This document shows, one piece after another, positions 8,916-17,664 of a DNA stretch of 64,000 nt. The position numbers were made by a program, and so were the translations under genes. The notes under the pieces were generated by a model. The model worked only from the letters and a program-made list of their open reading frames with translations. It did no database searches and was not told the DNA's origin. The stretch's first letter is position 1. Every line of letters starts with the position of its first letter. Source of the DNA: a virus; IMG/VR virus record IMGVR_UViG_3300010413_000022, positions 1-64,000 of that record, one strand, 5' to 3'.

Positions 8916-10591
8916 TAGACAATACCTCCTGTTCCTGTTATTACAATATCCTCAGACTTACTAACAATTATTGAAAACTCATCCAGTTTTATAATACCTG
9001 CATTTAAGTCTGGCTTTGGATATGTTTTGAAAATATAAATATCATTTGTTTCATAGCTCTCAGTCAATACTGTAAACTCAATATCATTAAGTGTTACTGT
9101 ATCATCTACTGAATAACTGGCAATGAAATTATTGTTTTTAAACAGGTTGTAAGTAGTAGGTGAAGTAAATTGAATTTTATATGTGTTGCTTGTAGCACCT
9201 GCATCAATAACATCAATAGTCCAGTTTAATTGAACAGTATCAGGTCTTGAAGGGCTTGCATACGGTATGATGTTTGTATCAAGTATTTGACTATTTAACA
9301 CACCGTCTGTATTTTCAAGTATCTCGTATAAATCACCAATTACCAATTTGCCAGCAATATCAGCATTTTGCCAGCTTAATAAATCCAGTAAGTTTTGTTT
9401 GGCTAAATTCACCGTGTCAACTTGATTATACCCGGTAAGAACATTAACCACACACTCTATTTCTAACCTAACCTCACCTACTGCTTGCGCCCTGATAACT
9501 GTTTGAACGCTTCTCTTATCCTCAAAGAACAATTCAACTTGCTCCAATAAAACTGAGCTCGCAATACCTCCACCTGTTGGAACAACATAAGCCGTTACTC
9601 CTGTGGTAGCATTATAGGCAACTGTAGCCTTCGCAACCCCCGGCGCAAGCGTGGCAATATCAATGTAGTCTTGGTCAGTAACAGCCCTCATTTTAGTCCT
9701 TATTGACAAAGGAATGTTAACCCTTAACTCCTCTAAGCTCTCAACATCTGCGCCTCCATTGGTATTGTTTTCATTAGTTACTGACAACTGAATTCCACTA
9801 GGTAATGTAATACTATCAACTATTTCAGTTATGCTATTCTCAGGAACATTGCCATTAGAACCAAGACTTGTATAATATGAAATTTCTATGTCTGCGGCTG
9901 ACTGTGGTATTTCTCCGGTAATATCATCACCAAATTTTATCACCATTTGCTTCTCTACATTCAAGCCGGGAACATAAACCCTATCCTCTGGCTTAACAAA
10001 AGCAAAAGTGTCTACGGCTGTGAATATTTGGTTGCCAGCAACGGTAACTGTCATTGATTTATCAACAACATCACTTTCAAGAGTTATTTCTTGGTTTATA
10101 TCACCGCTGGATTGACCCCACGTATATTTTGGCACTAATGTCCATTGTTTAACATCAGCCTCAACCTGTGTTTCGTTAATTGGAATAACAACCTCTGTTA
10201 AAGTAAGAAACTCAATGTTTTGAGCTGTCCTTAATTTAGTTCCGGAAGGTATTACAATTGCTTCTGTAGCTGGGTTGTCAGCCGTGAATAAAACCTTACC
10301 AACACTAGCATAAACACCATGTATCCTATAATCATGCCCTCTGGCATGAGCTACCATACTGGAATACTTTCTACATGTTATAAGAAAACGCTCTCTTGCT
10401 TTCTTGTTAAGATAGTAACCAAGTTGTTCACTTATTCCTGACCATATACCAGTCATTTTAATGAAATCATTACCCTCACTGTAGTCTGTTATCTCCGGGA
10501 TACCTACTGTTGGGCTTTTAATCTTATCAACAATAGCTGATTTAATTGCTAAATAAGACCTTTCTGCATAGTTTATAAATGGATTATTCAT
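8915..10591 (-). CDS. Baseplate wedge protein, J-like (gp6/gpJ family)
   Basis: 558 residues. The centre has the typical baseplate J pattern: an AHARGHDYRIHGV-like start, a beta-rich middle, the block NGGADVESLEELRVNIPLSI, and then RAVTDQDYIDIATLAPGVAKA. The last block (a threonine-start domain followed by D-Y) is the hallmark of J proteins. It builds the wedge ring that changes conformation on sheath contraction. It lies between the gp25-like and I-like genes, as expected. Confidence 0.85.
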   Translation of the reverse strand: MNNPFINYAERSYLAIKSAIVDKIKSPTVGIPEITDYSEGNDFIKMTGIWSGISEQLGYYLNKKARERFLITCRKYSSMVAHARGHDYRIHGVYASVGKVLFTADNPATEAIVIPSGTKLRTAQNIEFLTLTEVVIPINETQVEADVKQWTLVPKYTWGQSSGDINQEITLESDVVDKSMTVTVAGNQIFTAVDTFAFVKPEDRVYVPGLNVEKQMVIKFGDDITGEIPQSAADIEISYYTSLGSNGNVPENSITEIVDSITLPSGIQLSVTNENNTNGGADVESLEELRVNIPLSIRTKMRAVTDQDYIDIATLAPGVAKATVAYNATTGVTAYVVPTGGGIASSVLLEQVELFFEDKRSVQTVIRAQAVGEVRLEIECVVNVLTGYNQVDTVNLAKQNLLDLLSWQNADIAGKLVIGDLYEILENTDGVLNSQILDTNIIPYASPSRPDTVQLNWTIDVIDAGATSNTYKIQFTSPTTYNLFKNNNFIASYSVDDTVTLNDIEFTVLTESYETNDIYIFKTYPKPDLNAGIIKLDEFSIIVSKSEDIVITGTGGIV

Positions 10592-10593
10592 AG

Positions 10594-10986
10594 CTACCTG
10601 TCAATTTCTCTGTTAAATGGATAAATATATGAATCTTTTAACCCGGTTGCCTTAACAACATATATGATTTGGCAATTTACCCTATCTTCATTTTCATTAC
10701 TGTAGAATACATCAATTACTCTAATTCTTTTTTCCCACTTATTGAGTGCTTCAACAATATGCAAGTCAAGCAATGACCTTAATATTTGGTCATTTGGTTC
10801 ATATACCAGCGTATGCAGCATACTACCTCTATCTTCCTGATAGAAAGCTGTTCCAATAGGTGTGCTGAGAATACTGTATATTGACTGGTCAATAGATTCA
10901 GTACCGCTAACCTTAGCAACATTTCCATTTTCATTTGGCTGCAAAGGGTATTTAAATGATTTTCCTAGATTTGCTATTTGTGTCAT
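10594..10986 (-). CDS. Baseplate protein, gp25/gpW lysozyme-like family
   Basis: 130 residues. It has the gp25 features ESIDQSIYSILSTPIGTAFY (a conserved I-x-x-I-L-x-T-P-x-G block) followed by FYQEDRGSMLHTLVYEP and an ADVFYSNE-like end. The family forms the inner baseplate ring that joins the sheath to the wedges; the lysozyme-like name is historical. It is immediately upstream of the J-like gene with a 2-nt gap. Confidence 0.85.
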   Translation of the reverse strand: MTQIANLGKSFKYPLQPNENGNVAKVSGTESIDQSIYSILSTPIGTAFYQEDRGSMLHTLVYEPNDQILRSLLDLHIVEALNKWEKRIRVIDVFYSNENEDRVNCQIIYVVKATGLKDSYIYPFNREIDR

Positions 10987-11003
10987 GCTTATAATTTACA
11001 AAA

Positions 11004-11261
11004 TTAAACCGGATAATCCTTTATACTTAAGTTTGCAAAAGCTGTTGGTACAGGAGCAACAACTGGATATGGTCCTGCAACTAATCCAAGTTGAGTTATC
11101 GCTGCACCTGTAAGTTCAGCAATCAAAGATTTTGCATGTGTGTCAATTAAATCAGCAAGCTTTTCAGCATATTGCTGGTCTGCTTGTTCTTTATCAGTAG
11201 CTTGGCTCATTTCTGCGCTCAAAGTTTTTATACCTGCGATTAATGTGTCTTTTGCTGCCAT
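11004..11261 (-). CDS. Small baseplate-region protein of unknown function
   Basis: 85 residues: a helical, Ala/Asp/Glu-rich N-terminal two-thirds and a Val/Pro-rich end with AGPYPVVAPVP. It lies between the spike and gp25-like genes and overlaps the spike stop by one base. In related gene clusters this slot often holds a small spike-tip or trimerisation protein, but I see no PAAR repeat or metal-binding residues, so no function is assigned. Confidence 0.55.
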   Translation of the reverse strand: MAAKDTLIAGIKTLSAEMSQATDKEQADQQYAEKLADLIDTHAKSLIAELTGAAITQLGLVAGPYPVVAPVPTAFANLSIKDYPV

Positions 11262-11923
11262 TATTCCATCATTTTTTTTAAGTCCAAAACACTTTGTTCA
11301 AATTTAACCACCGCATCAGGTGACCAAGTATAAGGTCCGGCACTACCTAACATTTGACCTGACTTAATTGTATCAGTTAAATCATTGAGATAGTCAACCA
11401 TAGAAACACCTCCAAACTCAATACTTATCTTTTCCTTAAGTGTAACCGTATTGTCTCCTGATTTAAGCACCGTTTTTTCTCCATCAATCAATAATTCTCT
11501 ATTATCGTCAAAACAAAGCCTTATGAGGCTATCTACTTCATCAAACATAAGTTTATATCCGGCAGGTGTTGTGAATAGAAATTTGCCCGGTTCTACGTCC
11601 TTTGGAGCATAATCTTTAGGATACCAACCATAAGTCCATAATGGAAACTCAGGATTACCATTTTTGAAAGTTGCCCAAATAGGTGAATTGTTTGGTGGGA
11701 TCCAGTAAGAACCAATACCTTTTCCAGAGAACATGCCAAAAGGCAAAGCCCACTTTGGATATTCTACATCACCATAAACATTAGGGCAAATAATCTTAAC
11801 CCTGCCTCTTATCTCCGGGTCTTCATTATTTGAAACTATACCCTCATAAAAACCATAATAGAGACCAAAAGCCTCTAAACCTTCACGTATCAGTTTGTTT
11901 CTAAATTTTATGAATGGGTGCAT
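11261..11923 (-). CDS. Baseplate spike, gpV/gp5-like OB-fold protein
   Basis: 220 residues. The N-terminal half has the OB-fold signature of tail spikes: YEGIVSNNEDPEIRGRVKI then CPNVYG, and PIWATFKNGNPEFPLW about 40 residues on. This domain caps the tail tube and carries the membrane-puncturing needle. The C-terminal region contains a short beta-strand segment (RELLIDGEKTVLKSGDNTVT) like the spike helix of other phages. It follows the hub gene by 1 nt. Confidence 0.75.
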   Translation of the reverse strand: MHPFIKFRNKLIREGLEAFGLYYGFYEGIVSNNEDPEIRGRVKIICPNVYGDVEYPKWALPFGMFSGKGIGSYWIPPNNSPIWATFKNGNPEFPLWTYGWYPKDYAPKDVEPGKFLFTTPAGYKLMFDEVDSLIRLCFDDNRELLIDGEKTVLKSGDNTVTLKEKISIEFGGVSMVDYLNDLTDTIKSGQMLGSAGPYTWSPDAVVKFEQSVLDLKKMME

Positions 11924-11924
11924 A

Positions 11925-13082
11925 TCAATTTATTTGGTTTCCATTTATGTCAAATTTACGAATCTTCACCTGCTTGGTGCTGCCAGCTTCTTTTTTACCT
12001 TCTGATTTATTTACTTTTCCGGGCGAACCATCACCACCATTATTGTTATTAGTGGCGTTTCTTGCAAGTTCAAGAGTAGTAATGCCGCCGCTCTGGTTTA
12101 ACACATCAGTCTTTTTGTGAACATACCAGTTCCCGGCGTGTTCTTTTGCTACTCCTGACATGGTTATTATATCTTCAACCTCTACAGTAGTATCCAGCTC
12201 AATTTGTAAGGTAGCTGTCATATTGCTCAATATTGAATCTTCAACCTCCTTATCAGTTTGCTTTTTGATTAAGTTTTGATTAGTCTCAGGAGTTACTTTA
12301 GTGCTTCCACTTTCAGAAGGGGTGTTTAACCTGTTCCCATTTATGTCAAATTTAATCAAACGTTTTGCCAGCCCTGATTCTTTCATACCTTCTGGTTTGG
12401 TGAATAAACTGAAAGCATTGCCAGTATCAGAATCTATGCCAGCCGATGAAACTTTATTAGAACTACCTTTATCCTCATATTTAGGTTTAAAACTCAGTAC
12501 TTCTTTGCCATCACCGAACTCAAATAGCTTCTTAGCTTCTTTGCTGAGGTCACGGCTTTTGAACTTTATTATGTTATCAGTAATAAAGAAGTCAAGACCT
12601 TCCTTTTGTGCCAGCCTTTTAATGAATTCAAAATATGTCTTGTTTCCTTGTGGAATGGTATAAGCCTCAGTTGTATCCTGAATTTCTGCCTCAAAACCAA
12701 ATTCTTTTGCTATGTATGCAACAATATCTGATGCAGTCATGTCTTCATATATACGGTTACTGATTTGCTTCTTAATAGCAAAACCTGAATCATGGCATTT
12801 TATTTTGAGCTTGGTCTCATCGGAATAAGTAACCTCAATTGATTTTATTTCTGCCAGCCTATTGCCAGTTTTAGCTCCTTGCAAAAAACCATATTGAAAA
12901 ATCAACATGTCTCCTTTCATTGAGCTAACTTCATCAATAAAGTCATTATCAGCATGGTCAATATCAATCACAAGTAGGTTATCCTCGTTAACGCAATCCT
13001 CGAAACGTATTTTTGACACCTTATCAGTAATGTCAACATTATTTTCTTTATAGAGTATTTTATAAAAAGGACTTTTAGCCAT
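11925..13082 (-). CDS. Baseplate hub, gp27/gpD-like
   Basis: 385 residues. The first 200 residues follow the late-control-protein-D/hub pattern: a beta-barrel, then ASDIVAYIAKEFGFEAEI, then FEFIKRLAQKEGLDFFI, the block that identifies hub proteins adapting the trimeric spike to the hexameric tube. The C-terminal third contains two copies of a KFDINGN motif (about residues 244-250 and at the extreme C-terminus) joined by an Asn/Gly-rich linker, which is not part of the usual hub. It overlaps the LysM gene upstream by 8 nt. Confidence 0.75.
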   Translation of the reverse strand: MAKSPFYKILYKENNVDITDKVSKIRFEDCVNEDNLLVIDIDHADNDFIDEVSSMKGDMLIFQYGFLQGAKTGNRLAEIKSIEVTYSDETKLKIKCHDSGFAIKKQISNRIYEDMTASDIVAYIAKEFGFEAEIQDTTEAYTIPQGNKTYFEFIKRLAQKEGLDFFITDNIIKFKSRDLSKEAKKLFEFGDGKEVLSFKPKYEDKGSSNKVSSAGIDSDTGNAFSLFTKPEGMKESGLAKRLIKFDINGNRLNTPSESGSTKVTPETNQNLIKKQTDKEVEDSILSNMTATLQIELDTTVEVEDIITMSGVAKEHAGNWYVHKKTDVLNQSGGITTLELARNATNNNNGGDGSPGKVNKSEGKKEAGSTKQVKIRKFDINGNQIN

Positions 13083-13395
13083 TGATTAATTTAATTTGAA
13101 ACAATACAGGATCGGGTATTATTAAATCTTGACCAATGTATTCAGCAAGGTCAAGCGGATTTACTATGTCATTTGCATCGGCAATTATGTGCCAGTACTG
13201 TTGAGGTGTTTGCATAATATCCTTATAGTATTTATATGCAATTCTGGTCAAAGTATCAGTTTCCTTTACTGTATGAAACCTATCACTATCCTCACCTGAG
13301 TAAACAATTTCATCACGTTCAAGGTACTTTTCACCGTCAGCAAATTCCTCTATGTAGCCATTGGCATACAGGTCAAATGTTCTCAAAGTTATCAT
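13075..13395 (-). CDS. LysM-type baseplate protein (gpX/gp53-like)
   Basis: 106 residues. From residue 40 on it reads as a LysM domain: RFHTVKETDTLTRIAYKYY, then YWHIIADANDIVNPLDL and GQDLIIPDP. In contractile tails such proteins (P2 gpX, T4 gp53) bind the hub and lock the inner baseplate rather than act on peptidoglycan. The gene has 4-nt and 8-nt overlaps with its neighbours. Confidence 0.8.
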   Translation of the reverse strand: MITLRTFDLYANGYIEEFADGEKYLERDEIVYSGEDSDRFHTVKETDTLTRIAYKYYKDIMQTPQQYWHIIADANDIVNPLDLAEYIGQDLIIPDPVLFQIKLING

Positions 13396-13979
13396 ACTCT
13401 TAAGTCATTAATGGTTACATCATTATCAGTATCAATCTGTAATACAAGATTAGCCACAGCTCTCAATGGTAGAAAACCGCTTTCTCCATCAAAATGAGTG
13501 TACTTATAATTCACAGCTTTAACAACCCATAATTCCCAGCGAAATAAATCTCCAAATACAATTTTAACCCGGCGGTAAGAACCTATTTTGCCGTCATTGA
13601 TAGTTAAGCTCCTTAACCAGTCAATTTTGCGTTTTACGTCATCATGAGATTCTATATCACTATAAAATTCGAGAGGCAGGTTTAAGTTTTCCTTTCCACC
13701 TGTGTAGTGCAAAAACGGATTGTTTCTGCCAACAACCTTAAGCTCTTTTAAATCAGCCGACCTGCTTCCATTTATTTCATTAGGCATAAACTGTATTTCT
13801 AAACGCTCCTGTATGCCTTCCCTTGCAGTAAGGTCAAGCAAATAGCACAGGTGGTCAGTAGTGCCAAATGTATAAGACAAAGAACCGGGTTCAGGAACAT
13901 AAGTATCTTCTTGCTTCCTATCCCGGTAATTCTTCGAGTAATTAATATAATCGTATGGATTAAGATTAATTGATTTCAT
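13392..13979 (-). CDS. Contractile-injection-system tube/hub adaptor-like protein
   Basis: 195 residues. The pattern LEIQFMPNEINGSRSADL ... LEFYSDIE ... RVKIVFGDLFRWELWVVKAVNYKYTHFD is that of the CIS tube / tail-peptidoglycan adaptor family found next to LysM proteins in Bacteroidota contractile systems. It probably connects the tape measure end of the tube to the hub. It is placed between tape measure and LysM genes, with an ATGA overlap to the latter. Confidence 0.65.
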   Translation of the reverse strand: MKSINLNPYDYINYSKNYRDRKQEDTYVPEPGSLSYTFGTTDHLCYLLDLTAREGIQERLEIQFMPNEINGSRSADLKELKVVGRNNPFLHYTGGKENLNLPLEFYSDIESHDDVKRKIDWLRSLTINDGKIGSYRRVKIVFGDLFRWELWVVKAVNYKYTHFDGESGFLPLRAVANLVLQIDTDNDVTINDLRV

Positions 13980-13980
13980 A

Positions 13981-16470
13981 TTATTGTCTGTTTAAATCTT
14001 CCTCAGTTCCTATGTCAATTTCCTTGCGTATTTGAGAGCCGTCCATATCAATATTAACACTACTCACTTTTTCAGTGGTGAATGTGTTTTGTAGAACTAC
14101 TGGCTCAGGTACGGTAACCTGTGCAGCTTGGTTTTTAGCATTGACCATAGCCAGATTGCTTACATTTGTAATATTATCAACTTTTCTGCCTTCAATATTT
14201 ACATTAGATTCTACATTGTCTTTTTTTAATCCAAATAATGATAGGCTTTTTTCAATTGGAGCCATTAATTGATTCAATAAATTCATAAACCAATTTTTAA
14301 AATTTGTCCATGCTTCAGATATACCTTCTTTTAATTTAACAATCATGTTTTTCCCCCAATCTTTCATTCTTTGACCAAAATCTTTTATTGAATTCCAAAA
14401 TCCAATAAAATCATTTTTTATATCAGCCCACATAATCATCCAAGCTTCCTTGAACAAAGCCATTATTTTTCCCCAATTTTTAATAACCCATATGACGGCA
14501 ACAATAACAGCAATAATGAGTATTATGGGCCAAGTTGCTGAGATTACAGCTATTGCAAGGGCTATAAATGCAGGTACTAAAGTACCCATTATGACCATTC
14601 CTATAATCTTCCCATATTGTTCCCATTTGCTCATTGAACTGGTATTTTTTTTCATTGAAAAACCCATTTTATCAAATAAACTTCCTATCCAACGAAGACC
14701 TTTTCCTATTAATTTAAAAATAGGTTTAATAGCGTTCCATGCTGCCTTAATTCCAACTCCAATGCCTTTAAACAATGCCTTCAAACGTACTATCCATGTA
14801 CCCATTGCTATTGCAAAATCTAGGATCCCTAATTTTTCCAATGCGCTTGCAAGTTGTTCGCTCATTGTAAATCCTTCACCATTAGCACTTTTCCATATCT
14901 CACCAACCGCCCGGAGGATACCACCAAGTTTCTGCAGGAACCCAAGAAAGCCCTTAGCAGGTGCAGCCGTTCCTTTCATAACCTCATCAAATGATTTCAA
15001 TGATTTACGAATAAGAAGTATAACCCCGGCAATTGCAGCCCCTATAAGGATTATAGGCCATAGAACCACTATTGAGCTTAAGGCTGCCTTAACAACGGCA
15101 TATAGACCTCTTACCAATCCTTTTGATGCGAAGGTAGCGGCTATCTGGGTTTGCCCCATTGCAGCAAACGCCAGAGCCGCCTTTCCAGCCGCGAATTTTG
15201 CCAGATTCATTGCAACCGTAACGCTTCCAATAGCAACGGCAAGAACTCCAACGACTGCGGTCAACCTAATCACCCACTTACCTAATGGACTATTAGCAAG
15301 TTTTCCAATTAGACTAATTACTTTACTGAAACCTTTTATAAGTGGTCTGATTAATGGTTCAACTGCACTACCTATCTTAATCAGAGTTGTTTCCCATACT
15401 GAACCTAAAATTGTTAAATCGCCTTTTAGGTTGTTCATCATTTGGTCAGCAATATTTTGAGCTGCACCATTGGCGTTCTCTAATTTTTGTATGTAGCTGT
15501 TAAAGTCAAAACCGCTCTCAATAGCTGAGTTAAATGCTGCAATAGCTTTTTGTCCACGAGGTCCGAATAATTCACCAAGCACCGCTGTTCTCTGGAAGTT
15601 ACCCATATCCTTAACACTATCCATTATCTTGGCAAATACTTCCGGAGCTGATCTCATATTCCCGGCTGCATCAACTATGTCACTCATTTGCATGTTGAGC
15701 ATCTTCAATTTCTCCGGGGTAAGCTTAGTCAAGAACCTGTTAAAGTTCTGTATTGCCGTACCTGCTGAACTTCCCTGAATACCTATATTACCAAGCATAC
15801 CAGCCATTGCCGTTGTCTGTTCAAGAGACCAGCCTAGACCTTTAGCTGAGGCGGCTGCATAAGCAAATGTTTCTCCAAGCATTTCTACAGATACGTTTGC
15901 ACTGGTAGCTCCAAGGGCAAGCACATCAGCAACACGACCCATATCCTTAGCTTTGAGACCCATTGCCGTCAATATGTTTGAGGCAATATCCGCTGACCGG
16001 GCTAAATCGAGATTACCAGCCGCCGCAAGGTTAAGAACGCCGGGCATAGCTGCCATAATCTCATTAGTCTTAAAGCCAGCCATAGCAAGGAAAGCCTGAC
16101 CCTCAGCCGCTTGTTTAGCAGAAAACTTGGTAGCTTCACCCAGCCTCATAGCTTCATCGGCAAGCTCCCTCTGTACAGCTATATTCGTAGTCTGTGATTT
16201 GGCGTATACCTCAGACATAGTGGCATTAAAGTCCATAGACTTGCCAACACCTGCCAATACAGGGGCTAACATTAACGCTCCGGCTGCAATACCAGCAAAG
16301 CCAGCTTTCATTCTATTGAGAGCCTTATCAATGTTTCTATTAGCCTCCATTTCTACACCAAGCCTTTGCCATCGTGCAGAAATGGTGTCAGCGGTACGGG
16401 TAAAGTTATCATGCAAGCTGAAAACTATACCCGTACCTATTGCACCGCCTGAACCACCGCTAAATATCAT
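13981..16470 (-). CDS. Tail tape measure protein
   Basis: 829 residues, the longest protein of the tail cluster. The N-terminal 400 residues match the TP901-type tape measure core: MAMAGFKTNE, the GNLDLARSADIASNILTAMG block, and GTAIQNFNRFLTKL. Three hydrophobic stretches follow (about 400-425, 465-495 and 630-665), which may form the pore for DNA entry. At roughly 0.15 nm per residue it predicts a tail near 120 nm. The start ATG overlaps the TGA of the -1 frameshifted chaperone (ATGA), so its translation is coupled to that product. Confidence 0.9.
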   Translation of the reverse strand: MIFSGGSGGAIGTGIVFSLHDNFTRTADTISARWQRLGVEMEANRNIDKALNRMKAGFAGIAAGALMLAPVLAGVGKSMDFNATMSEVYAKSQTTNIAVQRELADEAMRLGEATKFSAKQAAEGQAFLAMAGFKTNEIMAAMPGVLNLAAAGNLDLARSADIASNILTAMGLKAKDMGRVADVLALGATSANVSVEMLGETFAYAAASAKGLGWSLEQTTAMAGMLGNIGIQGSSAGTAIQNFNRFLTKLTPEKLKMLNMQMSDIVDAAGNMRSAPEVFAKIMDSVKDMGNFQRTAVLGELFGPRGQKAIAAFNSAIESGFDFNSYIQKLENANGAAQNIADQMMNNLKGDLTILGSVWETTLIKIGSAVEPLIRPLIKGFSKVISLIGKLANSPLGKWVIRLTAVVGVLAVAIGSVTVAMNLAKFAAGKAALAFAAMGQTQIAATFASKGLVRGLYAVVKAALSSIVVLWPIILIGAAIAGVILLIRKSLKSFDEVMKGTAAPAKGFLGFLQKLGGILRAVGEIWKSANGEGFTMSEQLASALEKLGILDFAIAMGTWIVRLKALFKGIGVGIKAAWNAIKPIFKLIGKGLRWIGSLFDKMGFSMKKNTSSMSKWEQYGKIIGMVIMGTLVPAFIALAIAVISATWPIILIIAVIVAVIWVIKNWGKIMALFKEAWMIMWADIKNDFIGFWNSIKDFGQRMKDWGKNMIVKLKEGISEAWTNFKNWFMNLLNQLMAPIEKSLSLFGLKKDNVESNVNIEGRKVDNITNVSNLAMVNAKNQAAQVTVPEPVVLQNTFTTEKVSSVNIDMDGSQIRKEIDIGTEEDLNRQ

Positions 16471-17575
16471 GTCTTAGATTTATTTTTAATTTTCTGTACT
16501 TCTGCTTCCTCTAGTTTTTTCTGAGTGACAAACCAGTCATACACTGCTCTTATTTTCTCATAATTCCAGTTGTACAACTGAGCTTCGGTTACAGCCAGAC
16601 CTCCATAATTGAAATCGAACCAAAGCCTATCAAGATTAATTATTAGAGGTTTTTCTAATATATCCTCATAGGCTGGGTCTAAATCTATAACGCTAGGCTG
16701 GCAAAGAAAAAAGCCGGGGTCTGCAATAAATCAACCTGTGCTATTTTGCTGGAATCTTCATCTGATTGAACTACAATCATGCTGTCAACATTACCCTCGT
16801 AGCTCATTATATCCTTACGAAGCTCCTCAATATCACGGTTGCATAAGTCATCGAGAGGAACAGGTTGAATAACCTCCTTACTTTCTGTAGACCTTTGCAT
16901 ATCCTTGTATTTTGGAGAATGCAAATGAAGTTGAGTATGGCTGTTTGTTTCAACCTTCATGTTAGTTAAACGATCCTCATCTTTCCCGGTTGCCAAGTTC
17001 CAATATATCTCAACTCCACATTCAGGCAATTTAAGCGTTTTCTTAGCCCTTTCTTCCAACATGGCATCATAATTATCATAACACACAGGAAAGTCGCCTG
17101 AATATACTTTATTTTTGAACTCAGTACTATTCTCAGTTAAGTTCTCATTGCCAGTTTCAAGCATTAAATCTTCAAGCATCTTTTCCCTTACCCATTTTGC
17201 CGGGGTAACTGGAAAACTCTCGTTTGTAAATTCAACCTCAAAACGTTGCTTAAGCTTCCTCTGGTTATCAGTTGGAAACTCATAGTCAAACACAAACCTT
17301 TTTGTGTCCTCATTAGATATTCTACGTATTTCCCAGAGTAGAAACTTCCTGTCAAAACTGGTAAGCTTATCTACATAATCCTCCGGGATACTATTACTGT
17401 TACCAAGGGTACGCAAACAATCCCACAGGATAGTTTTTAAACCTTTGATACGCTTCTTTTCGTCTTGGCTGGTAATCAACGCTTGGTGTTTACCTTCAAG
17501 ACCTCTGATTTCTGCGGCTACCCCACTAGGTAATACTGTTCTAGCCGTCTTTTGTACTTTAAAAATGTTTTCCAT
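16467..17575 (-). CDS. Tail assembly chaperone GT fusion made by -1 frameshifting
   Basis: After the zero-frame codons GCT TTT TTC (16714-16706) the -1 frame is open for 79 more codons. It ends with the TGA at 16469-16467 that overlaps the tape measure ATG. The 79-residue extension starts LCQPSVIDLDPAYEDI and contains LWFDFNYGG, LYNWNYEKI and VYDWFV, that is, repeated aromatic/Trp motifs typical of the T part of tail assembly chaperones. There is no start codon or independent gene in this stretch, and it would otherwise be an unexplained 215-nt gap in a tightly packed operon. Predicted full product 369 residues. Coordinates given as one span; the re-read base is within 16706-16712. Confidence 0.85.
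16685..17575 (-). CDS. Tail assembly chaperone G protein (zero-frame product)
   Basis: 296 residues from ATG 17575 (MENIFKVQKTARTV). An upstream in-frame ATG at 17659 exists but would read through the terminator of the preceding gene, so I prefer 17575. The N-terminal 150 residues are helical and charged, as in phage chaperones that coat the tape measure before tube polymerisation. The zero-frame product ends AFFFASLAL-stop just after the slippery site. Position immediately upstream of the tape measure is the family's invariant location. Confidence 0.8.
   Translation of the reverse strand: MENIFKVQKTARTVLPSGVAAEIRGLEGKHQALITSQDEKKRIKGLKTILWDCLRTLGNSNSIPEDYVDKLTSFDRKFLLWEIRRISNEDTKRFVFDYEFPTDNQRKLKQRFEVEFTNESFPVTPAKWVREKMLEDLMLETGNENLTENSTEFKNKVYSGDFPVCYDNYDAMLEERAKKTLKLPECGVEIYWNLATGKDEDRLTNMKVETNSHTQLHLHSPKYKDMQRSTESKEVIQPVPLDDLCNRDIEELRKDIMSYEGNVDSMIVVQSDEDSSKIAQVDLLQTPAFFFASLAL
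16706..16712 (-). promoter_or_regulatory. Slippery heptamer T TTT TTC for programmed -1 frameshift
   Basis: The minus-strand sequence is CCG GCT TTT TTC TTT in the zero frame, so the heptamer T-TTT-TTC fits the canonical X-XXY-YYZ rule. It sits eight sense codons before the zero-frame stop, where the -1 frame is open to the tape measure gene. Confidence 0.85.
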
Positions 17576-17616
17576 TTTACAATTAATTTTTATAGTTGAC
17601 CTTGTGAACAAGATAC

Positions 17617-17642
17617 AAAAAAAACCCGGCACAAACCGGGTT
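17617..17642 (-). terminator. Intrinsic terminator after the LPD29 gene
   Basis: Minus strand: AACCCGG, 6-nt loop, CCGGGTT, followed by a run of eight T. It begins 23 nt after the LPD29 gene stop and precedes the chaperone start at 17575. Confidence 0.85.
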
Positions 17643-17664
17643 CTCATAGCAACATTCAAACAAC

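Noticed and set aside
14450-15460. Plus-strand 336-codon open frame opposite the tape measure gene
   Set aside because: It lies entirely antisense to a clear tape measure protein, has low-complexity Ile/Ala/Pro composition typical of reverse-frame shadows, and no leader or neighbours on that strand.
17573-17659. Longer N-terminus of the tail assembly chaperone from ATG 17659
   Set aside because: It would translate through the intrinsic terminator of the previous gene and gives a non-helical leader unlike chaperones; ATG 17575 fits better.
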